Shown: positions 42,926 through 51,826 of the stretch, piece after piece
How positions within the stretch are numbered: position 1 is the first letter of the stretch
Layout of the letters: each line of letters begins with the position of its first letter
Origin: Thermodesulfobacterium sp.
GTDB lineage: Bacteria > Desulfobacterota > Thermodesulfobacteria > Thermodesulfobacteriales > Thermodesulfobacteriaceae
Length of the DNA stretch: 59,108 nt
Direction: 5' to 3'
Assembly (NCBI GenBank): GCA_017656385.1
Contig: JACDNX010000011.1
Span: forward strand, 1-59,108
The notes under the pieces: generated by a model
What the model was told of the DNA's origin: nothing
The model's input: the letters and a program-made list of their open reading frames with translations, nothing else
The model's database searches: none
Made by a program: the position numbers and the translations under genes

Positions 42926-43682
42926 GAGCTATCTCCTCTGCTAAAAAAGTGGGACCATCTATACATAGATGTGCATATTTCCCTCTTTTTAAAGGTATCA
43001 CACATCCCATACAAAAACCTGTGCCACAAGCTAAAAAGGTTTCCATAACTAAATAGGTTTTTACTTTATATTTTTTCCCTATTTCTGCTACCCTTTTTAA
43101 CATTGACTTTGGACCACAGGCTAAAACTGTTCTGGGAGTTTGTTTAAGTTCCTCTTCCACCATATCTGTAACAAACCCTCTATATCCCTTAGATCCATCA
43201 TCTGTAGATATTTTCACAGGTATGCCAAACCTCTTCAGAAAAGACAACCTTGCCAGTTCTTCTTTTGTCCTTGCTCCATAAAAAATCGTTTCAGGAGGAT
43301 AAAAATTTCTTTTATTAGCACTTTTTTGAAGTAAAAAACCAAAACCTGCTATTCCTATGCCTCCTGCACAGATTATATAGTTTTTCAGCTTCGGAAAGGG
43401 CTTTCCCAAAGGACCTAAAAACTCAAGAACCTCTCCTTTTCTTAGCTTACTTAAAGATTTTGTTCCCTTTCCTACTATCTGGTAAAGAATATAAACTATA
43501 TTCTCCTCTATTGCATGAATAGTGAAGGGTCTTGGAATAAGTGGGTCCATTCTTTGATTAATCTTTATTTTTAAAAATTGTCCAGGCTGAAATTTTTTTA
43601 AAATATTTTTAGGAATCTCAATACCCAGTAAATAAATATTTTTCGCTTCTTTTTTGTTAAAAACTATTTTTCCTTCATACAT
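42909..43682 (-). CDS. pyrK: dihydroorotate dehydrogenase B, electron-transfer subunit
   Basis: FAD and [2Fe-2S] protein linking PyrD to NAD. 257 aa. Ferredoxin-reductase FAD block RPFTIHAIEE, GKGTKSLSKLRKGEVLEFLGPLG, NAD-type IICAGGIGIAGFGFLLQ, ACGPKSMLKRV, and the iron-sulfur cysteines in LACGTGFCMGCVIPLKRG with HLC. Complete and of normal length. It lies 3 bp after the ykgJ-like gene. Confidence 0.95.
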   Translation of the reverse strand: MYEGKIVFNKKEAKNIYLLGIEIPKNILKKFQPGQFLKIKINQRMDPLIPRPFTIHAIEENIVYILYQIVGKGTKSLSKLRKGEVLEFLGPLGKPFPKLKNYIICAGGIGIAGFGFLLQKSANKRNFYPPETIFYGARTKEELARLSFLKRFGIPVKISTDDGSKGYRGFVTDMVEEELKQTPRTVLACGPKSMLKRVAEIGKKYKVKTYLVMETFLACGTGFCMGCVIPLKRGKYAHLCIDGPTFLAEEIALESLS

Positions 43683-43685
43683 AAT

Positions 43686-44384
43686 CTAAAAAATTTCTTT
43701 AAGAAAACTTAAAGCCTCATAATTTCTAAAATCTTCTCTTAGCTTTTGCAGAAGATCTCTGAAAGTAAGGTTTTCTTTTACAGGAGTTCTGTATAGATTG
43801 CCTACCCATTTTTTCAATTCTTTTTCTTCAGGCAGAATAGGAAGTTCATCTACATCAATTGTATTCAAAAGATAATTAGGTACCTCTTCAACCAGTCCTT
43901 TCCTGTACTGATGCAAAAATTTTAGTAAATCAAGTATATTTCCGTAAAGTCCACCGAGATCTATGTTTTCAACAAGTTGCAAAGCTATAGTGCTTACCTG
44001 AAAAAGAAAGGGAGGGAGTTCGGCAAATCCTTTTTCACAAGAAACAACAGAGGCTGTGAGACGGCACATGAGCGGTCTTCTTTCATAAATTCTACAAAAA
44101 TTTTCTTCAGTTAAAAATGGACAAGGATTTAAAGTCTCAGAAAACTCTTCTAAGGGCGGTTCCGAACCTTCCTTATAGCTGAGTAAAATTTGATTGTGGG
44201 TAAGCTTTGGACGAAGATAGTTTTCAATTGATAAAATTTGGTTTAATGTTTCTTCGGTTAAAATATCCAAAATGTAATAAGCTTCAATTGAAGTAGCAAA
44301 TATTCTCTGAGTGCAACAGAAACTGCATCCAGGTTTACATGCTAAAGAATAATTTTTATAAGTAGTATCTACATAATGGTACAA
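43686..44384 (-). CDS. YkgJ-family cysteine-cluster protein
   Basis: 232 aa. The N-terminal cysteine cluster CKPGCSFCC (residues 17-25), then NPCPFLTEENFCRIYERRPLMCRL, is the YkgJ pattern thought to bind zinc or an Fe-S cluster. The C-terminal half is helical and acidic. Function is unknown. It heads the pyrK-pyrD-hslO-porin operon and has its own promoter module copied from, or to, that of mraZ. Confidence 0.8.
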   Translation of the reverse strand: MYHYVDTTYKNYSLACKPGCSFCCTQRIFATSIEAYYILDILTEETLNQILSIENYLRPKLTHNQILLSYKEGSEPPLEEFSETLNPCPFLTEENFCRIYERRPLMCRLTASVVSCEKGFAELPPFLFQVSTIALQLVENIDLGGLYGNILDLLKFLHQYRKGLVEEVPNYLLNTIDVDELPILPEEKELKKWVGNLYRTPVKENLTFRDLLQKLREDFRNYEALSFLKEIF

Positions 44385-44471
44385 TGTCTTTAGAAGTTCT
44401 GTTTTTTCAGCGAGAGCAAAATCTAAAACTGTATTAATTTTAAGACCTCTTTATGGAAATTTTAATTTTTC

Positions 44472-44500
44472 TAAAATTTCAAAACTTTTAAAAATGTCAA
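44472..44500 (-). promoter_or_regulatory. candidate promoter of the ykgJ/pyrK/pyrD operon
   Basis: On the minus strand, TTGACA (44495-44500), a 17-nt spacer and a weak -10 ATTTTA (44472-44477). The preceding bases AAAATTGCTC are identical to those before the mraZ -35. Confidence 0.4.
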
Positions 44501-44533
44501 GAGCAATTTTGCAATTTCAATTTTTTCTCATTT

Positions 44534-44588
44534 TATAACCATTTCAAACTATACCACTTCCGAAGTGTAATTTTCTAAAATGGTTATA
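44534..44588. repeat. nested inverted repeat between ykgJ-like gene and murJ
   Basis: Outer arms TATAACCATTT (44534-44544) and AAATGGTTATA (44578-44588) enclose an inner palindrome CACTTC-C-GAAGTG within 44552-44569. The right outer arm spans the murJ stop region. The inner palindrome matches the one before mraZ. It could be an operator, a terminator for murJ, or both; the hairpin lacks a clean U-tract. Confidence 0.5.
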
Positions 44589-46137
44589 ATTTAAAAAATT
44601 TTAAAAATTTAGAAAAAAACATATAAGTTTCTTCAGGACCTAAAACCCTGCAAATTCCAATAAAAGTTATTGCTCCAAGAAAAATACTTAAAAAAATTTT
44701 TAAAACTCTAAAAGCAACAAACATACTCACAATCTTTAATACCGCAAGCAATCCCAAACTTGCAAAAATCAAAGTTAAAATACTTCTAACTATAAACTTA
44801 AAATTTAATGTTCCTATTTTATAAACAGCCATAACAAGCAAAAACATAGCCTGAAAAACAAGAGATACACTTGTGCCTAAAGCCACCCCGTTTATTCCTA
44901 ATTTCTTTATAGTTAAAAGAATAATCACTACATTTGTGATAACTGCTATTAAGCTTCCAAAAGCAGGAATTATTGTCTTCCCTAAGGAATAAAACAAAGG
45001 TACAGCTATTTTAGAGAGTCCATAAAAAGGTAATCCCAAAGAAAGAATTTCTAAAATACCAGCAGTTTTCAAGGTATCATAAATAGTAAATTTACCTCTT
45101 TCAAAGAGAATTCCTATCAAAGGGTTTGAAAGCACAAAAAGCCCTATAGCAGAAGGAACTGATAGACTTAATGAAACAACCAAAGCCCTGGAAAAGGTAT
45201 CCTTAGCTACAACAAAATCTCTTCTTGCAATCTGACGAGATAGTTCTGGTAAAAGTGCTTGAGAAAGACCAACACCAAAAAGCCCAAGTGGAACATACAT
45301 AATTCTAAAAGCATAAGAATACCAAGAAACTGCACCTTCTCCACAGGAAGTAGCAAAAAATGTATTAATAAATATATTTATCTGAACCACAGAAAGACCA
45401 AAAATTATAGGAAATATAAGTCTTAAAACTTCTTTAAAATGCTCATTTTTAAAATCCGGAGAAAAAACAAAGAAAAAACCCCTTTTTTTTATCACAGGAT
45501 ACTGAAAAATAACCTGAAATAATCCACCCAAGGTAACCCCTACCGCCATAGCATAAATGGGATCTATAGATATTTTTATCAACAAATAATAACCTGTGAC
45601 CCCTACTATTATAGAAACCAGATTAAAAAGACCTGAAGAGACTGCTGGAAGAAAAAATATCCTAAAAGAATTCAGCATTCCTGCCAAAATAGAGGCCAAA
45701 CTTATAAATAATAGGAAAGGCATCATAATTTGAGTAAGTCTTGTAGTAAGGGTAAACTTATAGAGATCTTTTTTAAATTCTGGTGCAATAAGAGAAACTA
45801 TAGAATTAGCAAAAATTATTCCCAAACTTACTACAACTATGAGGATAATCAAAAAATTGGAGATAAGAATTTGAGCAATTTTAAAACTTCTTTCTTTACC
45901 TTCTTTTTCAAGATTTGAGCTAAAAACTTTTATAAAAGCAGAACCAAGAGCTCCTTCTGCAAAGAGATCTCTCAAAAGATTGGGAATTCTATATCCAACT
46001 ACAAAAGCATCCATAGATTTTCCTGCTCCAAAAAAGTAAGCAAGCACTTGTTCTCTTATAAGTCCAAGAATTCTGCTTATAAAAACTGCAATTGTTACTG
46101 ATGTGGCTGACTGAGTTATACTTTCAATTTTTTTCAT
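44584..46137 (-). CDS. murJ: lipid II flippase MurJ
   Basis: MOP-superfamily transporter that moves lipid II across the inner membrane for murein assembly. 517 aa with about 14 membrane helices. The N-terminal SATSVTIAVFISRILGLIRE and FFGAGKSMDAFVVGYRIPNLLRDLFAEGALGSAFIKVF blocks, with the functionally important Arg and Asp residues of the first cavity, are typical. It transcribes alone, divergent from ribBA, and completes the murein export route for the dcw cluster. Confidence 0.95.
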   Translation of the reverse strand: MKKIESITQSATSVTIAVFISRILGLIREQVLAYFFGAGKSMDAFVVGYRIPNLLRDLFAEGALGSAFIKVFSSNLEKEGKERSFKIAQILISNFLIILIVVVSLGIIFANSIVSLIAPEFKKDLYKFTLTTRLTQIMMPFLLFISLASILAGMLNSFRIFFLPAVSSGLFNLVSIIVGVTGYYLLIKISIDPIYAMAVGVTLGGLFQVIFQYPVIKKRGFFFVFSPDFKNEHFKEVLRLIFPIIFGLSVVQINIFINTFFATSCGEGAVSWYSYAFRIMYVPLGLFGVGLSQALLPELSRQIARRDFVVAKDTFSRALVVSLSLSVPSAIGLFVLSNPLIGILFERGKFTIYDTLKTAGILEILSLGLPFYGLSKIAVPLFYSLGKTIIPAFGSLIAVITNVVIILLTIKKLGINGVALGTSVSLVFQAMFLLVMAVYKIGTLNFKFIVRSILTLIFASLGLLAVLKIVSMFVAFRVLKIFLSIFLGAITFIGICRVLGPEETYMFFSKFLKFFKL

Positions 46138-46222
46138 TTCTGACTCTTGGCAAAAAGGTTAATAGATTTATTATAATAAATTATCTTTTTTAACCAATCT
46201 GTAAAAAGGAGGTAATTTTTGT

Positions 46223-47425
46223 ATGGCTATTAGTAGTATTGAGGAGGCTTTGGAAGATTTAAAAGAAGGAAAGATGATAATTGTTGTTGATGATGAAGAC
46301 AGAGAAAACGAGGGTGATCTGGTATTACCTGCAGAAAAAGTAACTCCTGAAGTAATAAATTTTATGGCAAAATATGGAAGAGGTCTTATCTGTTTGGCTA
46401 TAACTCCAGAAATAGCAGAAAGACTTCAACTTCCTTTACAACCAAGGAGAGGGGTTGATCCTTTTGGCACAGCCTTTACAGTTTCCATAGATGCCCGACA
46501 TGGAATAACTACAGGTATTTCAGCTTATGATAGAGCTTATACTATCAAACTCGTAATTGATGAAAATAGCAAACCTCAAGATTTCATAACTCCGGGACAT
46601 GTTTTTCCAATTATAGCAAGAAAAGGAGGAGTTCTTGTAAGAGCTGGGCATACTGAAGCAGCAGTTGATCTTGCAAGGCTTGCTGGTTTAAAACCTGCTG
46701 GTGTAATATGCGAAATTATGAAAGATGACGGAACCATGGCAAGACTTCCAGATCTTGAAAAATTTGCAGAGAAACACAGTTTAAAAATTATTACCATAAG
46801 AGATCTCATCGCGTACAGAATTAAAAAAGAAAGTCTGGTCAAAAGGGAAGTTGAAACCTACCTTCCCACTGAATACGGAGTTTTTAAGCTTATTGCCTAT
46901 TCAAATTTTATTGATAAAGCAACTCATATAGCTTTAGTAATGGGAGAGATAGACGAAAATCCAGTTCTTGTAAGGGTGCATTCTGAGTGTCTTACAGGTG
47001 ATGTTTTTGGTTCCCTCAGATGTGACTGTGGACCACAGTTAAAAAAAGCTATGGAGTTAATTGCAAAAGAAGGAAAAGGTGTACTTCTTTATCTTAGACA
47101 GGAAGGAAGAGGAATAGGGCTTTTGAATAAACTTAAAGCTTACAAATTACAGGATGAAGGAAAAGATACAGTAGAAGCCAATTTAGCTCTTGGATTCAAA
47201 CCAGATTTGAGAGATTACGGAATTGGAGCCCAGATTCTGAGAGATCTCGGAGTAAGACAAATGAGACTTATGACTAATAATCCAAGAAAGATAGTTGGAC
47301 TTGAAGGATACGGAATGAAAGTAGTTGAGAGAGTGCCTTTAGAAATACCACCAAGACCAGAGAATTATAACTATTTAAAAACAAAAAAAGAAAAACTTGG
47401 ACATATAATCACTTGTTTAAAATAG
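46223..47425 (+). CDS. ribBA: bifunctional DHBP synthase / GTP cyclohydrolase II
   Basis: Makes both riboflavin precursors. 400 aa. RibB half (1-200): [18 protein letters not shown], and [15 protein letters not shown] with [17 protein letters not shown]. RibA half (about 205-400): zinc cysteines in [47 protein letters not shown], and [19 protein letters not shown] precedes the ATG. The 85-bp leader is too short for an FMN riboswitch and shows none of its conserved pieces. Confidence 0.97.
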   Translation: MAISSIEEALEDLKEGKMIIVVDDEDRENEGDLVLPAEKVTPEVINFMAKYGRGLICLAITPEIAERLQLPLQPRRGVDPFGTAFTVSIDARHGITTGISAYDRAYTIKLVIDENSKPQDFITPGHVFPIIARKGGVLVRAGHTEAAVDLARLAGLKPAGVICEIMKDDGTMARLPDLEKFAEKHSLKIITIRDLIAYRIKKESLVKREVETYLPTEYGVFKLIAYSNFIDKATHIALVMGEIDENPVLVRVHSECLTGDVFGSLRCDCGPQLKKAMELIAKEGKGVLLYLRQEGRGIGLLNKLKAYKLQDEGKDTVEANLALGFKPDLRDYGIGAQILRDLGVRQMRLMTNNPRKIVGLEGYGMKVVERVPLEIPPRPENYNYLKTKKEKLGHIITCLK

Positions 47426-47520
47426 TTTTTTTAATTTTTAAAAAATATTTTAGGTTGCTTGTTTTTAAAAACTGTGTGAAGAAGCTATAAAATTGAAATT
47501 TGAAGAAACTTTAGCAGACC

Positions 47521-47549
47521 TTGACAAAAGATAAAAATTATTTTAAATT
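47521..47549 (+). promoter_or_regulatory. promoter of tRNA-Phe
   Basis: Perfect TTGACA (47521-47526), a 17-nt spacer and TAAATT (47544-47549), starting transcription about where the tRNA begins (47561). Confidence 0.6.
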
Positions 47550-47560
47550 TTATACTGGTC

Positions 47561-47633
<73 letters not shown>

Positions 47634-47718
47634 CCTCCAGCAACATACCTTGGTCCGTATAGGATATCACTTTTTGTCCTTATAGAGAAAAACGATCTAT
47701 TTGATTTTTAAGCCAAGC

Positions 47719-47925
47719 TTAGACCACACTGAAACAAGTGAGAGTTCCAAAAGCAATAGCACCTGTCTTTCTAAAATCATCAAGTGTAAATGAAAGAAAC
47801 GTCTTTTTGCATTTCTTTACCACACTTTATATCTTCCCTTGCTTCTATTACTTCCTCTGAAATAAGTTCAGGCGCCGTCTTAATAACTGGCTCAGCACCA
47901 AAACCTTCTTCTTCAGCAAAACACA
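47719..47925 (-). pseudogene. decayed coding remnant, family unknown
   Basis: In the 328-bp gap after tRNA-Phe, the minus strand reads a plausible peptide containing AEEEGFGAEPVIKTAPELI and EAREDIKCGKEMQKDVSF, then a stop at FIYT; the adjacent frame continues with LDDFRKTGAIAFGTLTC to a TAA at 47719. The join needs one frameshift near 47790. No start codon is visible upstream. I cannot name the family; the rest of the gap shows nothing else. Confidence 0.35.
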
Positions 47926-47961
47926 GTTAAAATTGAAACGGAATATGGAAGGACAAAAAAT

Positions 47962-48942
47962 TTAATGATATTGTTGTCTTTGTTTTATTCTCTCTATAGC
48001 TTCCTCAGCAATTTCTTTTATTAGAGGTGACTCATCTTTTACTGCTTTTTCAATTTCAAATATAATCTCCGGGTTACCAATTAATCCCAATAAATAAATT
48101 ATATCTCCCTTGTCTCTATCCTCTTTTACTTGATAAAAGATTTTTATAAGATGTAGCAAAACTTTTTCTATATCTTGCCCTTTTTCAGCCATTTCCTCCA
48201 ATACATGCATAACCCCTATTCTTGTAAAAAGCTCTGGAGCTTTTAGTAGTTCTACTAAAGAATAAAGACATTCCTCATCTTTTTCACAAAGTTCTATAAC
48301 TCGTTCAGCCTGAGCTTGTTTAAGTAAATTTTTTAAAACCTCTTTATCATACTTAGATTTCCCAGCTTTTTCAACAAATTCCAGTAATTTTTCTCTTGCC
48401 TCCTCCCCTGCCAAAATATAATCTTCGTTAATAATAACTGTTGGAGAAGCTGTTACTTTATATTTCTGAACTAAATCAGGATAATGAGTAGCATCTATTA
48501 TAAATGTTTTTATTAAATTCTGAGCAATGCTTAATTGATTTGCCTTATCAACTACTGTAGGACAAAAAAGACAAAATGGAGTAATAAAAATTTTAATCTC
48601 AACTTGCTTATTTATCTTTTTTATTCTATTTGCTTCATTTTCATTTAAAAAATTTTTATTTTGAGAAATGGATCTTAATGCATTCAAAAACGGTTTCCAC
48701 TCCCTTCCTTCAGGAATTGCTAAATAATAAATTTGAACTTTTTCCTCTTTATCTGTTAATTTCAAAGCAGGATAAGCAGGTAAGTCTTCTTTTTTAGTTT
48801 CTGTTCTTAAAGATAAACGTTTTTTCAAATTGTTAAGAAACTCTTCTAATTGTAAAAATCTTTCATTTGAAACACCATTCTTTATCAAAAAAATTTTTAT
48901 ATTTTCTAAATTAATTTCTTTTAAGTCCTCTTGTCTAATCAT
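47962..48942 (-). CDS. tandem thioredoxin-fold protein with C-terminal HEAT-like repeats
   Basis: 326 aa. Residues 1-110 look like a first, cysteine-less thioredoxin-type fold. Residues about 113-200 form a second with the active-site pair Cys124-Leu-Phe-Cys127 (FCLFCPTV), a cis-Pro segment ASPTVIINEDY and a final helix. Residues about 205-326 are alpha-helical pairs of HEAT type (LVELLKAPELFTRIGVMHVL; LLGLIGNPEIIFEIEKAV). The first part resembles protein disulfide oxidoreductases of thermophiles. No signal peptide, so cytoplasmic. It overlaps the TPR gene by 8 bp. Confidence 0.75.
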   Translation of the reverse strand: MIRQEDLKEINLENIKIFLIKNGVSNERFLQLEEFLNNLKKRLSLRTETKKEDLPAYPALKLTDKEEKVQIYYLAIPEGREWKPFLNALRSISQNKNFLNENEANRIKKINKQVEIKIFITPFCLFCPTVVDKANQLSIAQNLIKTFIIDATHYPDLVQKYKVTASPTVIINEDYILAGEEAREKLLEFVEKAGKSKYDKEVLKNLLKQAQAERVIELCEKDEECLYSLVELLKAPELFTRIGVMHVLEEMAEKGQDIEKVLLHLIKIFYQVKEDRDKGDIIYLLGLIGNPEIIFEIEKAVKDESPLIKEIAEEAIERIKQRQQYH

Positions 48943-50281
48943 TTTCCATTTCTTTTAAGGCTTTTTTTACAAACTCAAGTTTTGGATCAAGTTCCAAAGC
49001 TTTTTTACCATAATATCTTGCTTCCTCTTTTTTATTTAATGCCTTTAAACTTAAACATAAATTTGCATAATCAATAGCACAAAAGGGGTCAAGTAAAATT
49101 GCCTTTTTAAAATATTCAACTGCTTTATCATAAGCCTTTAACTTAAAATAGCAAGTCCCCATTAAATTAAATATTTGCTCGAGAAAAACCTTTTCAGCTA
49201 TTTCTTTACAAAGATCTATAGCTGATTCATACATTTCCAATTCTTTATACGTATGACCAAGATAAAGAACTATTGGAATCTTTTCCTCCAAAGGTAATTT
49301 AAATTCTAAAGCTTTTTCCAAATTCTCCTTTGCTTTCAAATAGTCTTTCTTCTGAAAAAAAGAAAAACCAAGATAGAAATAAGTATTATGATTAAAAATT
49401 TTTGAGTTTTTCAAATATTCAATAGCTAAGTTATATTCACCCAGTTGAGCTTTACAAATTCCCAAGTAATAGTATAGGCTTTTCTTTTCCTTGGTTGAAA
49501 CAAACTTTAAAGCCTCTGAAAAGTGTTTTTCTGCTATTTCCATATTTTTTTCTTCAAATAGTTCAAGTCCAAGTCTAAAATGAAGACTTGCCAGTTCCTG
49601 AAAATTTAAAAGTTTAGATTGAAAGGCTTTCTTAAGAAGTTTGTAAAAACATTTATTACATGAATCTTTATCAATTTGATTTAGCTTATTTTCAAAAGCA
49701 TAAATACAAGGAAAAATTTCCTTCCTTTCAAAAACTATCATAGGCAAACAAGTTTTCCAATCTTTTTCGGGAGATTGAACATTATCTAAAAGATTTAACA
49801 AAATATTTTGATAACCTACAGAAAGCAAAATATCGTCACAAAAGTTTATGAAAACCCTTTCTGGGAATCCTTTCTGAACTTTTCTATTCTCATCTAATAC
49901 CACACCCGGAGGAAAAAAATGAGATTCCAAAAATTCTAAGATATCTCTTGAGGGCTCAGAAGAAAAAATAGGAAATACTACAAGGCGAGGCACAACCTGA
50001 TGTTTATAACCCTCTAAATTAAAAGAAATCAAAAACTCGTAAATTTTCGAATAAATGTATTTTAATTCTTCTTTATATGGATGAACAAGATGAAGACGAA
50101 AATAACAAAAAGCGTAAGTATTCAAAAAATTTATTATTTCTTCTAAGATGTTAAAAAAGAGCTCAAAGTGCTTTAAATCATTAAAAAAGAAATATATATT
50201 GCTGAAGATATCTATTTCAGGAAGCTTAGAAAAAAACTTTTCTTTTTGAAATTCATCATCAAGTTTTATATATATCTCCAT
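48935..50281 (-). CDS. TPR-repeat protein, partner of the radical SAM gene
   Basis: 448 aa. Residues 1-185 are an unrecognised mixed domain with little similarity to TPRs. Cys192, Cys208 and Cys211 (PCIYAF ... SCNKCF) form a possible metal-binding group reminiscent of SPASM-type cysteines. From about 225 to 445 there are roughly six tetratricopeptide repeats (FRLGLELFEEKNMEIAEKHF; YYLGICKAQLGEYNLAIEYL; NLMGTCYFKLKAYDKAVEYF; NLCLSLKALNKKEEARYYGK). The start overlaps the stop of the radical SAM gene by one base, implying coupled translation. Confidence 0.75.
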   Translation of the reverse strand: MEIYIKLDDEFQKEKFFSKLPEIDIFSNIYFFFNDLKHFELFFNILEEIINFLNTYAFCYFRLHLVHPYKEELKYIYSKIYEFLISFNLEGYKHQVVPRLVVFPIFSSEPSRDILEFLESHFFPPGVVLDENRKVQKGFPERVFINFCDDILLSVGYQNILLNLLDNVQSPEKDWKTCLPMIVFERKEIFPCIYAFENKLNQIDKDSCNKCFYKLLKKAFQSKLLNFQELASLHFRLGLELFEEKNMEIAEKHFSEALKFVSTKEKKSLYYYLGICKAQLGEYNLAIEYLKNSKIFNHNTYFYLGFSFFQKKDYLKAKENLEKALEFKLPLEEKIPIVLYLGHTYKELEMYESAIDLCKEIAEKVFLEQIFNLMGTCYFKLKAYDKAVEYFKKAILLDPFCAIDYANLCLSLKALNKKEEARYYGKKALELDPKLEFVKKALKEMEND

Positions 50282-51562
50282 TAAGAAACAATCCTCCTTC
50301 CTTTATCAAGAGAAGACTCTCTCCAGAGCTTTTTTATAATTGCAATTTCTTCTTGTGTCATAGTCTCTGTCTCATATCTATCTCCTATAGAGATATAAAG
50401 AGGTCTTTTTTCAGGAAAAGGTTTTATTCCAAATTTTTTATAATCCTTTGTTACTTGTGCACCGAAATAGAGTTGCATTTGTTGAGCATTGGAATTTCCC
50501 TGTATTTTTATACCCTGGTCTTTTACAAATTCCAAAGTCTTTAAAGCTTCTTTAAAAGTTTCTCCTGGTAAAGCATACTGAGAAAAAACTTCTACTTCAA
50601 TTCCGTATTTTTGAGTTAAAGTTATAGCTTTTCTTAATTGTTCAAGAGAAAGTCTTTTCCTTATAATTTTTAAAACCCTCTCAGAAGCAGATTCAAGACC
50701 ATAAGCAATAGTATGAACCCCTGCCCTTTTCATCAATTTAAGCAAATCTTCATCTATCAAATCTGCCCTTGTTTCTAACCAAATTTTTACTTTAAGTCTC
50801 TTTTTTAAGATCCCTTCCAGTAACTGATAAACTCTTTCTTTTTTATAAGAAAAATTAGGATCTGCAAACCAGATTCTATTTTTGCCTTTTTTTACTACCC
50901 ACTTTACTTCTTCAAGCACCCTTTCAATAGAATGAAATCTGATTTTAATGCTTTGAAGCATTTGGAGTATAACAAAAAACGCAGTTAAAAGGGCATCCTC
51001 GTGAAGTAAGAAGAATTGCTTCTTCTACTTCAGAGTAATCAAATACTCCAGTAAGATGTGGAGATGGATATTTATCTAAGTCTTTGTATCCCTCAATTCT
51101 TTCTGTCTCTTTAATTTCTCCATTTATTTTATAGGTTACTCCTTTTATTCCATTGAAAGGGGTCCCGCCTGCTACAGCTTTAGCAACACTTAATAAAGTT
51201 ACTTCACCTTCGCTTCTACAAAGATAATCTACCATTGGCATTTCTTTTAATGCAGAACTGGGCATGAAAGTAACCTGTGGACCACCCAAAATAATTTTTA
51301 TATCTTTGTTTATTTCCTTAATAAACTTAGCTATTCCGAGAACATATAAGATATTTCTTTGATAAGTGCTAAACCCTACCAGTTGCGGTGAAAATTCTTT
51401 TATGAGTTTCTCTAACTCTCGAATAGAATATCTTCCCTTTTCAGAAATATTCACAATTTTTACCTCAAAACCATGTTTTATAAGATAAGTTGCGATATAT
51501 CCGAGTGAAATAGGAAGTGAAGGGGGAGAAAAGGGATTTACTTCAAAAAGTAAAATACGCAT
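50281..51562 (-). pseudogene. B12-binding radical SAM protein split by one frameshift
   Basis: The first part (51562-50945, 205 aa) has a cobalamin-binding-like domain (SLPISLGYIATYLIKHGFEV, LVGFSTYQRN, KIILGGPQVTFMP) and reaches the radical SAM motif RGCPFNCVFCYTPNA (C-x3-C-x2-C) before a stop. The second (50961-50281, 226 aa) resumes at IKIRFHSIERVLEEVKWV and continues with WFADPNFSY, LETRADLID, AYGLESASERVL and PGETFKEALKTL. Skipping one base near 50950-50960 joins them into a ~425-aa protein of normal form. There is no ribosome site for the second part. Either a recent pseudogene, a sequencing error, or an unusual recoding site. Confidence 0.8.
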
Positions 51563-51826
51563 TTTAAAAACAAAATATAACTAATATTAAAATTAGTCAA
51601 ATGTTTTTTTGTTAAATATATTTTTTAATATTTTATCTAAAATACAAAAATATTTTCCCTATTTATTGACAAATCAAACTAAAAAATTTCACAACTTGAA
51701 AAAGAACTTTACACTAAATTTTTACAAGAAATTTCTTTCTTTTATGATTTTTCAAATACAGGACGAAAACCTAAAAACTGATATTTGTTTGACTTTTTCC
51801 AAAAAATAATTTTTAATTTTTTAATT

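Noticed and set aside
46138-46222. FMN riboswitch before ribBA
   Set aside because: The leader is only 85 bp, AT-rich, and lacks the conserved RFN segments.
50940-50965. Programmed ribosomal frameshift in the radical SAM gene
   Set aside because: The bases needed are a +1 shift at a site with no slippery codon, rare codon plus Shine-Dalgarno-like stimulator, or stop-codon context typical of such sites; simple mutation or sequencing error is more likely.
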